A stretch of 64,000 bases of DNA from Takakia lepidozioides (lineage: Eukaryota; Streptophyta; Takakiopsida; Takakiales; Takakiaceae): the NCBI GenBank assembly GCA_030704615.1, contig CM060734.1, positions 38,332,042-38,396,041 of the forward strand, in the 5' to 3' direction. The notes below the pieces were generated by a model. It did not search any database. It saw only the letters and a list, made by a program, of their open reading frames with translations, and had not been told where the DNA came from. This document shows, piece after piece, positions 1 through 11,223 of this stretch; the stretch's first letter is position 1, and every line of letters starts with the position of its first letter. Position numbers and translations under genes: made by a program.

Positions 1-169
1 ACCAAATCATTAATATGCCTTTAATTAGAAGCATACTTGATTTCCCCCTTGCTTTGTTCCCCCCTCTTATGCTCCCTCGACTTCTTTCACGTATGCTCCC
101 CCTTCTGTTGCTCCCTCCTCTTCTGCCCCCCCCTCATGTCTAGATCCCCAGTTTGATATTGTTGAACTA

Positions 170-810
170 TTGCTGGAGGAGCAGGACGTTCGACGTCTGC
201 TTCCTGAATTCCCTATCCTAAGAACTGCCGAGGGATCTGATGCCATTGTCTCCTGGCGGAAACGTCAATGTCCAGCCCGACTGCCTCCGGTCCCTATTCC
301 CCTCCAAGTTTTTTCTACCATGGACCCTCGACCCCTGTTTCACACTTGTATCTTTTGGCCGATTTAAGGCACGGCATCTGCCCCAGTCATATCATGATGC
401 TTTTTGCACCACAAACTGCTCACAAACTGCCTTATCATGGATTTGGACTCTTCTTGCATGGAGGTTGGCGGACGTTTGAGAATTTTCATAATCAGGAAAG
501 TATGTTGAAAGAAGTGCTTCTAGTAGAGGGACAGCTTAGATATGGTACAATGCAGGACGAAATCCAGATCGTTGACTCCTGCCGAGCTTTTCTTTGCATG
601 GTGCGTGCCCGAGCATTTAATGAATTTGCGGCAACGGAAACGGCCCACTTTCAACTTTTGTGGTGCAAGGGCAACGATGCTGAAGGCCTACGACGTGCAG
701 CCAAGGCCTGGGAGGATCTATTGTTTAGGCGGGAGCACATTGATTTGGGACTCTACGTGCATCTTTTGAGTAAGTGCATGCTTTGCCTCTCCAAGAGTCT
801 GTCATTGTGA
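170..810 (+). other. Possible unknown exon(s), weak
   Basis: Open frames continue through this stretch. The best is the distal part, about 400-774, which reads as an acidic, helical-looking segment (for example AKAWEDLLFRREHIDLGLYV) and ends near a TAAGTG that could be a splice donor. I recognise no family. It lies upstream of a transposon-rich area on the opposite strand and could be an exon of another mobile gene. Codon-like content is the only support. Confidence 0.15.
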
Positions 811-834
811 AGATCAGAATTGGAATAGATGAAT

Positions 835-2460
835 GGGGGAGTAGACTTTATTGTCGGGGATCGGGGGATCAGGGGATCAGGGGGTCACAGCTAAGACACA
901 AGCGCTTGTCTCTGTGTTGGTGAGGCTGAGGCAGCTGATGTTGGAGTTCAAAATATCATGGAGGAGGTAGACTTGCGAGCAAACAAAGTGTTGTTGGCGA
1001 GGAGCGACAAGTGTCACCGTATGCCCCTCACCTTTCCCACATTGACGTTGACGACTTCAATTTATCGTAGTTGTCCCACCTTACATCGCAGATGACGTTG
1101 CCAACACCCTCACAGGTTGAAGACCTTCAAGCGCCTCATTCAAAGACTTTTCAAGTGGAATCTCCGACGGCAGGTTTCTACACACCCATTGCGGAAGTTG
1201 ATGTCAATCCCATACAATACCACAATAGGACCAGCACAAAATCAGATACAAGTATGATTCTCTGATAAGTGCTCCCCTGGTCGTGTTCCCCTAATCCCCT
1301 TTGACTGAACCCCTCATGTAGATCCGGTGAAGGCAGTCAAAAGCCGATAAAAATCACATTGTCGGATCTAAGATCTGCTGGTCCTGATCCCCTGGTACCC
1401 TGAGTGTCCCAAGTCCCTGATCATTGATCCCATAATTGATCCCCTTTCACTGATCCCCCCATGCAACCTTGGACTCCTGGACCCTTGATCATTGTCGGAT
1501 CTAAGATCTGCTGCTCCTAGTCCCCTGGTACCCTGAGTCTCCTGGTCCCCTCATCACTGATCCCATAATTGATCCCCTTTCACTGATCCCCCATGCAACC
1601 CTACACTCTTGATCCCCTCTACACGGATCCTACGCCAAGAAACATTGTGACTGGTCCCCTCTCAGTGCTCCCCTCATGCAGAAGCAGGCAAGGCAATGGA
1701 AGTTCATTGGTAGGGGGGAGGGATTGCGAACAAACCAAATGGCGTTAATCTCGACATCGGCATCGTCCACAATGAATGCGTTGGGACGCCAATCCGGCTG
1801 ATCAGCCTGGAGCCTTTGACGAAGAGCCAACATCCAACTTGACAAATCGTTGGCATTGTTTCTTGAAGATATTATGTATGCAACAGGGATGCCTTTCAGC
1901 CAAATGTCGAAGACCATAAGAGTATACATGGCATACTGCACACAAAGACGAAAATGTGCAATGTAAGTTTGTTTTGAAAATAATTACTGAAATTAATGAC
2001 AAGAAATCACAGGAGGTGAACCCCGAACCCTGTAACCCCTTCTGTTCTCATTTTAGTATTTTGTGATCCCCCCTATGAGCTATGTCATGATCCCCTGGAA
2101 GGACACCATCCCTCCATCATTTCTCTCTATAACCCCCCAAGGCATACATTTGCTAAGTTGTCTTCCCTCCTGCCGGCGCATCCCTCACTACGAATCATAC
2201 AAGTACACGTCATGGTCCCAAAATGGTCCCAACATATACAGAGCAATATACATAATGGAGTTTGGCCCATATATCTGGTCCCCTAATGGGCTGAAGCAGT
2301 CGTGGTGTCGAATCCGATAGGGGGATTAATAGGTCACTGGTGATGACCCAGTGTCGTGATCCCCTACACATCGGATAAGGCTATGCTCTCCCTATGCCCC
2401 TGCTCTCCACTGATCCCCTGCTCCCCACTGATCCCCTTCACAGTGAAAGATGCTATACTC
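835..2460. repeat. GATCCCC-motif repeat field
   Basis: Short C-rich words of the form TGATCCCCT recur throughout, for example at 856-885, 1380-1450, 1500-1640, 2040-2100 and 2360-2440. Two stretches near 1365-1480 and 1495-1610 are near-duplicates, both containing a GTCGGATCTAAGATCTGCTG word. Apart from the transposase exon at 1700-1941 no coding signal is evident. The repeat also fills the intron of that transposase. Confidence 0.6.
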
Positions 2461-2905
2461 TCATGATCCCAAGAGTCCACGCCGTCAATTCCACTCACCT
2501 TGTGTTCATTGGTTCCGAAGGTCGCATCACAAGAGACGATTCGTTTGTCACCCATTCCGAGCATTGGTTTTTTCTGAAATTCTGTTTGAATGCTAATGGC
2601 AAATTTGAGGTCGACATTGTCGCGCCGTGTTCCTCCAGCATGGCATCGGGCGTGTCCTCTTGATAGAAGAAAACACTCTGGGGCTGGGCCTCCTTCCACA
2701 TCTTCAGACTGGTCCCCTCGTCCTTATGTCGCTTGAAAGTCTCACATGCAAGCTTGTCCATGATGTTTCTAATGTCATGCTCAAGCACAACATCATCACG
2801 ACACCACTTCTCTCCATTGACCTTGTTGTCAAATACCTGTTGTTCATGTTGGGCCATGATTTCAGCAGGCGACAACCCAGCACGTATGCTATCCGTTATC
2901 CACAT
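1690..2905 (-). pseudogene. Mutator-like (MULE) transposase fragment
   Basis: The minus strand encodes the N-terminal and central part of a plant MULE transposase. The 5' exon (2905 to about 2505) ends in an AISIQTEFQ...RIVSCDATFGTNEHK block, where the Asp of CDATFGTN is the expected first catalytic Asp. A GTGAGT donor follows, then an intron full of GATCCCC words. The next exon starts after TGTGCAG at 1941 with YAMYTLMVFD...GIPVAYIISSRN and contains FIVDDADVEINAI, the usual second Asp region. The joined order FGTNEHK-YAMYTLMVFD fits the family. A frameshift near 2628 separates the FFYQED part from the DATFGTN part. No C-terminal exons are found to the left, so the copy is broken and truncated. 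This is a different MULE type from copies A-C. Confidence 0.75.
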
Positions 2906-2984
2906 CTTAACCTCTTCACTAAGGTGAGGTGCGTGCGCGAAACGGGTGTTACTTGAAGTCGGGTCAATGTGGCCATGGCAGACC

Positions 2985-4469
2985 TCGACCCCCTATTCCC
3001 ATCGACGGCCCGATCCCCCGAGACGTCGCCGCACCCCCGACGTGCCTTGATCCCCCTTGCGGACCAGGAGTGGTCCCCCAACCCTAATCACGCGCCACGT
3101 TCTGCTCCCCCGAACCGTCGATCCCCTGCGTATCCATCCAACCTCATGCCTCTTAGAGCTCCAGTAACTTAGAGAAATACAACAATTCAAGCCAAACACC
3201 TCTAGAATCTGGTGGTAAGAAAGACAAGGTCTGGTTCGCTCGAGTATATGGGCCCAGGTATTGAATGTTTTGCAGCATTTCTGCATGTGCAATGCGGCAA
3301 CGATGAGTAAATTTGTTTGGAATCTGGTGTGAGCGTGAATTCAAGTAATATGCTAGCTACGTGTTGATAATCCCTCTAGGACCTTCCATCGTTGTTTTCA
3401 CAAACTTGGAAGTCCTTGTAAAGTATCACTTGCAGGCGACATCTAGAATGTGTGGGATGAGCCAAGGCTTACAAAATCTTCCAAACATGACAGAAGTTCC
3501 TCGTTTCATCCTCGCTGTGTTCTAGATATGAAAGTGTGAAGAGATGTCCTTTAAATCATGAGCCATATCTGCCCGGCCCACCACGAACTAGAAATGACAA
3601 TGTTTCTGGTCGATCTCCAAGTGACTGTCCAAGTCTGACTGATTGTATGTATCATGTGGTGCTGGCAGGAGGACACATCAATCCTGCAGTCACATTTGGT
3701 CTTTTCCTCGCGAGAAAAGTGTCCTTTCCCCGCTTAGCATCCTCCCACGCAGGGGATGGACGACGGCCGGATGAAGGGCCGATGACACTGACAGGCCACG
3801 TGCCGCTCCCCCCGCCGTCGATCCCCTCTTCCCATCGACGGCCTGATCCCCCGAGACGTCGCCGGTCCCCCCCCCCCCTCGGTTGATCCCCCGTCCAATG
3901 CGGTGACTAATCCCCCTTCACCCATCGGCCGGCACGTAGCGCTCCTCCCCGCCGCCGATTCCCCTCGTCCCATCCACAGCGCGATCCCCGAGACGTCGCC
4001 GCTCCCCCCGACCTGGCTTGATCCCCCCTCCGACCGGGAGTGATCCCCCACCCATAATCGCCCGCCACGTGCTGCTCCCCCGAACCGTCGATTCCCTGCG
4101 CATCCATCCAACCTCAAAACAATGGATGTTCTGGGTCATCCGCCCCTCATCCCCCCCCATCCTCTCGCGCAGGGATGGACGACGGCCGGATGAAGGCCCA
4201 ATGACACTGACATGCCACGTGGCACTCCCCCCGCCGTCGATCCCCTCGTCCCATCGACGGCGCGATCCCCCGGGCCATCGCCGGTTCCCCCCCCCCTCGG
4301 TTGATCCCCCGTCCAATGCCGTTACTGATCCCCCTCCAGCCATCAGGCGCCACGTGGTGCTCCCCTGAACCATCCATCCCCTGCGCATCCATCCAATCTA
4401 AAACCGGGCCGCTCCCCCCTGCCTCGGTTGATCCCCCATCCGCACGGCGCGATCCCCCGAGCCGTCGCT

Positions 4470-4509
<40 letters not shown>

Positions 4510-4650
4510 CCCCGCGCGTCAATGGCGGAACAGGGGATTGTCCCCCCCATGGCGGTCCCCTCTCCGTTGATCCGTTGATCCCCCACACCACCTGTCGTGA
4601 TCCCCCATCCCCCCCCCCCCCGTCCGCGATCCCCCTTCCACGTGTCAAGT
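2985..4650. repeat. Tandem GC-rich repeat cluster with GCCACGTG and GATCCCCC words
   Basis: Units carrying CGATCCCCCGAGACGTCGCC, a CCACGTG box and CATCCATCCAACCTC recur near 2995-3150, 3790-4110, 4170-4400 and 4420-4650. The stretch CAGGGATGGACGACGGCCGG is repeated about 430 bases apart (near 3755 and 4180). Long proline- or glycine-rich open frames here are by-products of the C-rich composition, not genes. A C-homopolymer of roughly 40 bases lies at about 4469-4508, where the exact length is unreliable. Confidence 0.7.
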
Positions 4651-5084
4651 GTCAGGGTTGTGGCTATCATTCTGTTCATCTGTGTCGTCCTCCCCCAAAC
4701 AACGGCCATGCACGTCCCCTGCCATTTTGGTCTGCGAGATGAACGGAGTGGATGTATTGAAATTTAGGATTTCCGGCTGCTCACAGATTTGATCCTCTTT
4801 GCGCGCGTGTATGCTGCACTTGCGCGTGTAGTTTGCTACTGTGTACTGTTTCTGCAGACGCGTGTGGTCTGCTGCTGTGTACTGTTCCTGTAGGGGTGTC
4901 GGGCATCATGACTGGATCTTCGGAGTTGCGCACGTCATTCCTTCTATCATAGCTGCATGGCACGTTGCAAATCCCCCCGGATGGTTCCTTCAACCACATG
5001 TCACTTATATGGACTCAAACTATTTCAAGTGGAGGTGGACATCGTGTGAATACGGATGTTGCGGTCATTCCTTGGACCATTGTT

Positions 5085-5275
5085 TTTTAGGTTGGATGGA
5101 TACGCAGGGGATCGACGGTTCGGGGGAGAAGCACGTGGCGTGCGACTAGGGGTGGGGGATCACTCCCGGTCTGCAGGGGGGATCAAGTCAGGTCGAGGGA
5201 GAGGCGACGTCTCGGGGGAGCGCACCGTGGATGGGATGAGGGGATCGACGGCGGGGGGGGGGGACATGGATGCCT
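5085..5275 (-). repeat. Inverted copy of the 3-kb repeat unit
   Basis: This stretch is the reverse complement of the unit at about 2995-3155. It contains GGTTGGATGGATACGCAGGG, then GATCGACGGTTCGGGGGAG, GATCACTCCCGGTCTGCAGG and GAGGCGACGTCTCGGGGGAG. A further partial copy in this orientation is at about 23920-24050. With the forward copy it forms a long inverted repeat around roughly 2 kb. Confidence 0.6.
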
Positions 5276-5470
5276 TGGCGTGAGCGCAGCTGCGCTCATA
5301 CCACGTCACCTTGCGCCCACGCCACATCACCGGGCTCACTCCACGTCATCGCACTTAAACGTCGCGTCACCGCGCGCCAAGGAAGAGCGGAGTGTATTTC
5401 CGCGGAAGAGCACCCTTAACCGCGGAAACAAGTTGGACGACATAATAAAAGGACGTGGTCATTCCCACCT

Positions 5471-5735
5471 GAAAGCAACAGATGAATGCAGGATGGATGA
5501 ATGTAGAGTGGATGAAACATAGATGGATGAGTGCGAACAATGCAAGTAGATGGATGAATGTGTGATGGATGAGAGTACAGTGGATGAATATATAATGGAT
5601 GAATGTATAATAGATGTTGAATAATGGAGAACATTCATGAATGGAGGATGCATGAATACACAGTAGATGAATGCATAATGTATATGACATGAGTGTGTAG
5701 GGTTTGTAAGATGGATTCGAGAGTAGAGATATAGT
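5471..5735 (+). repeat. GATGGATGAATG minisatellite
   Basis: Degenerate 12-mers such as ATGGATGAATG repeat from 5471. The distal part (about 5595-5730, ending in GACATGAGTGTGTAGGGTTTG) is closely matched at about 10010-10135, in the same orientation. The Ile/His/Ser-rich open frames on the minus strand here are low-complexity artefacts. Confidence 0.7.
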
Positions 5736-5829
5736 CGTATAAATAGAGCTGTAAAACCATCTTCAGTCATGGAGTCACACGATTCCATGAAACGTCGTCC
5801 ACGTGTAGTCAAACATATCACACTAGTCA

Positions 5830-6028
5830 TAAAACCATCCCTGTTATCATGGTCAACAATGTTTGACCAATGCTCCCTAACTTTCCGGAGTCATGTAGTG
5901 ATATCCATTACTACAAAGTGATAAAAATATGACTGCAACACATTTCAGCGCTCTGTAGTCGTAAACCTAGTGCCGTTTTTATGACTCCGCCAAATCCGTA
6001 GTCCTAAAAACGCTCATCTCTTGTAGTG
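5830..6028. mobile_element. Right end of a CACTA-type element
   Basis: The stretch ends in CGCTCATCTCTTGTAGTG at 6028. The reverse complement begins CACTACAAGAGATGAGCG, the typical terminus of plant CACTA (En/Spm) elements. Subterminal GTAGTCGTAA and GTAGTCCTAA words precede it. The next three bases, TAT (6029-6031), match the TAT at 8042-8044 just before the opposite end, as expected of a 3-bp target duplication. The proximal limit of this end is not determined. Confidence 0.65.
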
Positions 6029-8044
6029 TATTGAAGGACTGGAGTCCTGCACACTTCAGGGATTGTGGTTGGTACCTGGACTGCCCTCCTGAGCACATAG
6101 CTTTTCAAGAGCAGGAAATGAAATATTTGAACAATCATGCTGAGATGCTGCAAAGGAAAGAAAGTGAAATTCCCACCAGATTAAGGAAAGAGATCATGTT
6201 ATCCCAAGTAGGCAAAGGCACCCCAGTGTATCATTTCTTCCGACTCTCCATCATCGCCAGCCATCCCTCATTGACAATCTTAATCTCCCCGGATCCTGGA
6301 AATGACATTGCGAGGCTTCTTACAGCTATGCACGACGTGAATAAGTAAGTCATCCTAGAGACTCTATTACCTCTTCAATGTCTTGTTCATCCTACCAAAA
6401 AACGATATTACCAATGCATTGTTTTCACAGAAATCGCATGTGACAACTAGCTTGGTCCACATACTTTTCCGAATTCAGAGAATTGGTCTGATGAAGTTGG
6501 ATGATTTTTGCACAGTACTCCACCCCGATATAATCAAGAAGTGCGAAACAGGAAGAGCTGCAGGCACTTGGTATTCTTTGACTCAAGAGGCATTTCTGGA
6601 GTACATGTATGCGGTAAGGCCGAGCCTGTACACACTTGTCTTTTTGAATATATGTTTGTAATTTGTTTTTACTTTTCCCTACTTTGATCTATGCAGCAAG
6701 AACTGGCAAAGGCAACTGAGAAGGGGAAATCCGAATACTACCGCACAGAGGAACTTCGGACATCAAAGGGTGTGGAGGCAGCAATAAAGAAGGAGTATGG
6801 AATCCGGAGAACTAAACTGATGTCCGCCTTCTCGAAGCAGCTTAGAATAGTAGATCCCGGCCTTGGGGAGGAGTTCCTTCTGTAGATCAAATCTCACTAT
6901 GACAAACATGTGCACCCAGAGATGCAGCAGGAGAAATTGCACCAGCTGGCCATCTCCATGGTTGACCCCCAAACCAAAATTAGATGGCTGGAGATTTGGA
7001 ACTCAGATCAGATAGTGAAGGACTTGAATCAGTTTCCTAAGAGCACAATACAGTCTGGCACAAAGGTGGAGGGAATTAGTGACATTGTGTTTGACAACTG
7101 GCTTCACAAAGCCACATTTTGGAGTCAGGTGTGTGTTCATTGAAGGTCCATCTTTAGTGACCTCATGAATGTAATGGCTTCCTTATTTGCAAAACTGAAG
7201 ATGTACCCTTTGCAGCTGGAGAAGCGCGCCATCCTTGTGCTCGAGCAGAATTTGAAGGACTTGGAATATTTCCATTGTTTCCCCGCCTCAAATGACATTG
7301 GAGGCATACATCAAGAAGTGGAGAGGTCTCACTTGGCGATACTGTTTTTTCCGGAGTTTTCGAAGGATGGTAACATTTTGCGGTCCAACGACTTTGACAA
7401 TCAGGTTGGGGGGGAGTGGGCCATGATGTGAGTTGTGTATAGGTGCAATGTCCAACTGGAAACTGTGTTGCCTCTTGTGAGAAATCCTTAGGCTTTGTTA
7501 GCAGTGCTCTTCACTGAGGTGCCGACAATCACTTACTACTCAATAAATTCATGAAAAAAAAAAAATGGGCCTTGACATATGAGACGTACTTGGATACATA
7601 GGAGATTGAACTTAGGCTTAGATGACATTGGACACTTGGGCCTCATGGCTTTGAGGTTCTACAGATAGAGATTTCATTCACATGGATTATGGAACTTAGG
7701 GTGTGTTGACAGTGTTCTTGAATGGAAATTTGTGAATGTCGTTGACGACCATCACATCCAGAGCTGTTGTGAGCTTCTATAGAGAGAGATTTCTTGTACG
7801 TTTTGTAGGGTGTATAATAGTTTTAGGCAGCGTTACTCACACGAATTTTCTGAATGTCGGTGCCGACATTCACTTTGAGTGCAATGGGCTTCTACATAGA
7901 GAGATTGATTTCCAATTTGTCTCATGGTTCGCAGGTACACAAAATATGTGCTAATGGATGGAAATCACCTCAGCGGTATCCCAAATTATCTTGACATATG
8001 GTCGGACCCTGGAAACGATCCAACCATGTACACTGTAGGGATAT
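6029..8044 (+). pseudogene. ParB-like/DNA-methyltransferase family, copy 1 (permuted, broken)
   Basis: Exons here match copy 3 (57.7-64 kb), but in permuted order. The first part (6032 to about 6200) encodes the module after the YTVGI block, with LKDWSPAHFRDCGWYLDCPP matching HDWGPDHLSSCGWYLDCPP of copy 3. It is followed by the end of the ParB-like exon (LLTAMHDVNK, donor GTAAGT at 6346). Next come the helical exons: SHVTTSLVHILFRIQRIG from 6431; QELAKATEKGKSEYY from 6697; LEKRAILVLEQ from 7216; and a last exon from 7935 with RYTKYVLMDGN...TMYTVGI, which stops at the CACTA end. Intron positions agree with copy 3. There is an in-frame TAG near 6883 and frameshifts at about 7290 and 7350. The acidic N-terminus, the DGNHRL motif and the methyltransferase part are absent. 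Confidence 0.7.
7851..7872. repeat. Perfect palindrome in a copy 1 intron
   Basis: TGAATGTCGG and CCGACATTCA form 10-base perfect arms around a TG centre. Partial relatives lie at about 7519-7535 and 7733-7755. These belong to the same dyad family as the array in intron 1 of copy 2. Confidence 0.6.
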
Positions 8045-8165
8045 CACTACAACATATGAGCGTTTTTATGACTGCACATATGACTATTTTTTCAGTCCTA
8101 TATGTATTCATGACTACATCACTCTGCAGTGAAAAAAACCCTGTCATAGCCACTAGTATTTAGGA
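8045..8165. mobile_element. Left end of a CACTA-type element
   Basis: The stretch begins CACTACAACATATGAGCGTT, which matches the inverted terminus ending at 6028 in about 24 of the first 29 positions. It is preceded by TAT. It seems to be cut short, because PPR-derived sequence follows within about 120 bases. Confidence 0.6.
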
Positions 8166-8224
8166 TTGCGTTTTGCAAGTCACAGCCGTGACTGCGTGCG
8201 TGGCACCTGGAGTCATGTTGCAGA

Positions 8225-8735
8225 GAGCGATGAGAGAGAGAAAGAGAGAGAGAGAGAGAGACTCACCGGGGAAGGTGGTCATCATGGTACTCCAAGACAC
8301 CACATCTTGTTCAGCCATCTTGTTTAGCACTCCCTTTGCATCCTTGCTACACCTACATTTGGCATACATATTGTCCACCAGGGGAGTGTTCAGAAGGACA
8401 TCTGGTATATTTGCAGCTTTGATAATGCAACCATGGACCTTTTACCCTTTTCCAGGGCTGCCAGGCTTGCACACGCATTGCAAACACACACACACGTTAT
8501 GTGGTCGGGCTTCAGTACCCCTTCCCTCATAATTTGCTCATAGGTCTCCAAAGCCTCCATCCCACGCCCCTGTTGTGCATACCCTGCAAACATCGCACTC
8601 CATGACACCACATCTCGTTTAGCCATAGTGTTGAACACTCCCTTTGCATCCTCGATGCACCCACATTTGACATACATGTCCACCAAGGCAGGGGCAGTGT
8701 TCAAAATGACATCTGGTAATCTGATCGGCATTCAC
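8225..8735 (-). pseudogene. PPR repeat fragment
   Basis: The minus strand encodes two PPR units in broken frames: [37 protein letters not shown], then NMYAKCRCSKDAKGVLNKM..QDVVSWSTMM. They resemble the intact gene at 29.9-32.7 kb but form a subfamily with the copies at 48.6-51.4 kb (shared KGVFNTMAE and QQxRGMEAL). A GA microsatellite lies at 8228-8262. No start or DYW end is present. Confidence 0.75.
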
Positions 8736-9645
8736 ATTTTTGCCTCGGTTGTCCCACCATTGACTAGGGTAAAAAAAAGTATTCATTCCACAGATTCTCC
8801 TCATCTCTGTTACCTCTTTTAGATACTTTCCTATTGTCACATTGGCAATATCATGTCAAAGTCACTCCAAACTATCCTAGGTTACTCAACCAACTAATTT
8901 GCAGAATTCAACATGAAAATTTAGGGCCAATTCTGATAAGAGGGAAAAACAGGGTGAAATGTGTTGAAAAATGTGCCTTCATTAGCAGACCATTTTCTCA
9001 TTAGCAGATTTCTTGTAGCTATTGAGTCATAGGGAATCAGAACTAATCTTGTGTTTGAAATCCGACCCTCTTGGATGAACCTGGACCTCTATCCCTGGTC
9101 CTTCAGCTATCCCTGTCTGTGTACAAATCATGAATACTTGCTGCTAGCAGCTGACATTGACGGCGTGAAGTTCTTTTAGCTTCTCCTCATCTCTATTACC
9201 TAAATTTGGATACTTTCATGCTGCCACATTGGCAGCAACTTGTCAAAGTCACTCTAAACGACCACAGATCCACCCAACGAGCTAATTTACAAAATTCTAT
9301 ATGCATCTCGGGGCCGAGTCTGATGAGAGGGCAAAATAGGCTGAAATAGGTCGAAGAAGAAGGTATCCTCACCACATTGTCCTTTACCTTGTGTCATGAC
9401 CCATGGAGGATTTGACCGACCATCAACCCAAAAGGACCTCTTGTGTGTGCTGCTTGTATCTGTAGTCAGGTAATGTCGGATTGGTATGTGAGATCGAACC
9501 ACCACGGTGCAGCTGAGCAGGCAGAGATTGAAACACGGCCTGCTAAGACCAAGCTGACTCTCCCAAGAACGGCGAGCTTCTCCTCGTCTCGTCTCTCTCC
9601 CAAAAATGGCGAGCTCGCAAGAATGTTGGGATCTTCTCCTCGTCT
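8736..9645. other. No gene seen
   Basis: AT-rich spacer without a convincing coding frame. Two stretches, near 8800-8960 and 9180-9360, are diverged duplicates. Both contain TCTCCTCATCTCTRTTACCT, then GATACTTTC, GTCAAAGTCACTC and a GATRAGAGGG-AAAA-AGG-TGAAAT string. They may come from the flank of a PPR copy. Confidence 0.4.
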
Positions 9646-9649
9646 CCTC

Positions 9650-9790
9650 TCCTCCTCCTCTTCTCCTTCCTGCATCATTTGCTCAAGAGTAGGAAGGTCT
9701 GCAAAGCCTCCATCCCACGCCCCTGCATATCCTGCGATCATTGCGTTCCATGACACAACATCAAATAGATGGTGAAACGCAAGAGACAAA
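9650..9790 (-). pseudogene. Short PPR remnant
   Basis: The minus strand reads FDVVSWNAMIAGYAGAWDGG followed by LEQMMQEGEEEEE. This is one degraded PPR motif whose C-terminal side has been replaced by CT/GA-rich low-complexity sequence. Confidence 0.6.
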
Positions 9791-9984
9791 AAAAGCCTAA
9801 GTCCCAGCCCGGTGTAAAGTTCGACGGTGTAATTTTCAACCGTTAGATCTTAAATAACTAGACCGTTAGATCCTATAAATTCTAACAATTCAAAATAATT
9901 TCCATCACATGATCTAACCTTGTACAACCATGACCATTGCGTATTTTAATCTCATATATCTTACGATGGTATGGATAAACTCAT

Positions 9985-10140
9985 CCAATGGATGAATACA
10001 TTCATGTATGTGCTCAGTGGATGAATGTACAATGGATGTTGAATAATGGAAAACATTCATGAATGGAGGATGCATGAATACAACGTAGATGAATGCACAA
10101 TGGATATGACATGAGTGTGTGGGGTTTGTGGGATGGATTC
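9985..10140 (+). repeat. GATGAATG minisatellite, second copy
   Basis: Matches about 5590-5730. Both contain ATGGATGTTGAATAATGGA and CATTCATGAATGGAGGATGC. The copy ends next to the 3' end of copy 2 of the ParB-like/methyltransferase family. Confidence 0.65.
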
Positions 10141-11199
10141 ACAAAGATTGCCATTTCAATCTGAGTGGATTCTTTGTTTCATTTTTTTTTTCCTGCCGGA
10201 ACAACTGCAATGAAGAAAGGGAATTCAATCTTTTCCGAAGAGGATGAAAACAGAACATTAAAATACGTAGTTCAGTCTGACTCAGAGTCACTACAATGTA
10301 TCCCCGCGTCCTCTGCATCCAAGTCCAAGAATTTAGAACTCCGGATCTACGATGGCTACACCTGCGGTCGGGCAACAGTCTCGCCACAAATGGGGGTCTC
10401 TCCTGAAGATCCATCGTTGCCTTTCCTGCAAGTCACAGTAAGAAAAAAGTTATTACTGCAAATTTGATGTCTGCGATTGAACGTGGCACCCAAAGTGGCA
10501 TGACAATTCCATGGCAGACTTACTTACATGAACAGTCGTTGTCGATCTGCTTATCCTTGGGATCCTCATCATTTCGGATTTGAATCATTTTAGTCTGTGT
10601 GCCTGATGTAGAGCCAGACAAAAGGGGGAGGAACACAGTCTGGTATAGGTTAGAGTCACCCTCCATGCCAAAAAGGGTTCTTCCGCCTGCCTTCACGCAT
10701 GGTAAGTTGCTCCTGCACCAGACAGGAGGACATGAATAGCTTGGAGGGGGGGATTTACGAAGATGAAACCGGTGAAAGAAAACCAAATCTGAAGGGAGAA
10801 AACGAACCTGTGGATACTGAGAGGTCGACCACCCGTGCATTATGGTGGCTGCATGACTCCAGCAGTGTCTGCATGAACGCTGGGGTTTTCTCCTTTGCAC
10901 CTCTCCAGGGAGTGCCATCTGGTCTTTTGAGAGTCTGATTGGGCTGCATGAAGTTGTACAAAATATCATCGACATGCGGCTCATACGGGGGATTGATGAA
11001 ACACCCCTGGTCAGAAATCTCGAAGCTGCGGATGGAGGATGGTGTCTTTGAGGTGCAAATCCTCCGCAGGCAGATCACCTCGAATATCCTCGTCTGCCAA
11101 AAACTGAAGGTTAGGGTGCCAAACACAAACAAAAGTGGAAGTTTGTAGATTGGCACTTCAAAACATAGGCATGCAACAAACTGATCTGTCACGTATTTG

Positions 11200-11223
11200 T
11201 GATGATCGGTGCCGATCATCACA
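11200..11223. repeat. Perfect palindrome in a copy 2 intron
   Basis: GTGATGATCGG and CCGATCATCAC form 11-base perfect arms around TG. It is the best-preserved member of the dyad family of the 12.5-13.8 kb array, and lies in a different intron of the same gene. Confidence 0.75.

Noticed and set aside
4300-4740. Long proline- and glycine-rich open frames on both strands
   Set aside because: They are direct translations of C/G homopolymers and GATCCCCC repeats, with no protein family or codon signal.
5367-5830. Open frames rich in His/Ile/Ser on the minus strand
   Set aside because: They arise from the GATGGATGAATG minisatellite read in three frames.
7950-7965. Second ParB-like motif in copy 1 (MDGNHLSG)
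   Set aside because: Alignment with copy 3 places it at LEENCLDK of a different module; the likeness to DGNHRL is coincidental.
10930-11000. NPPYEP in copy 2 taken as the catalytic motif IV of the methyltransferase
   Set aside because: It lies after the motif VIII-like block and directly before the motif X/I block, which is the wrong place for motif IV in the beta order. Copy 3 has DIPDG at the expected site.
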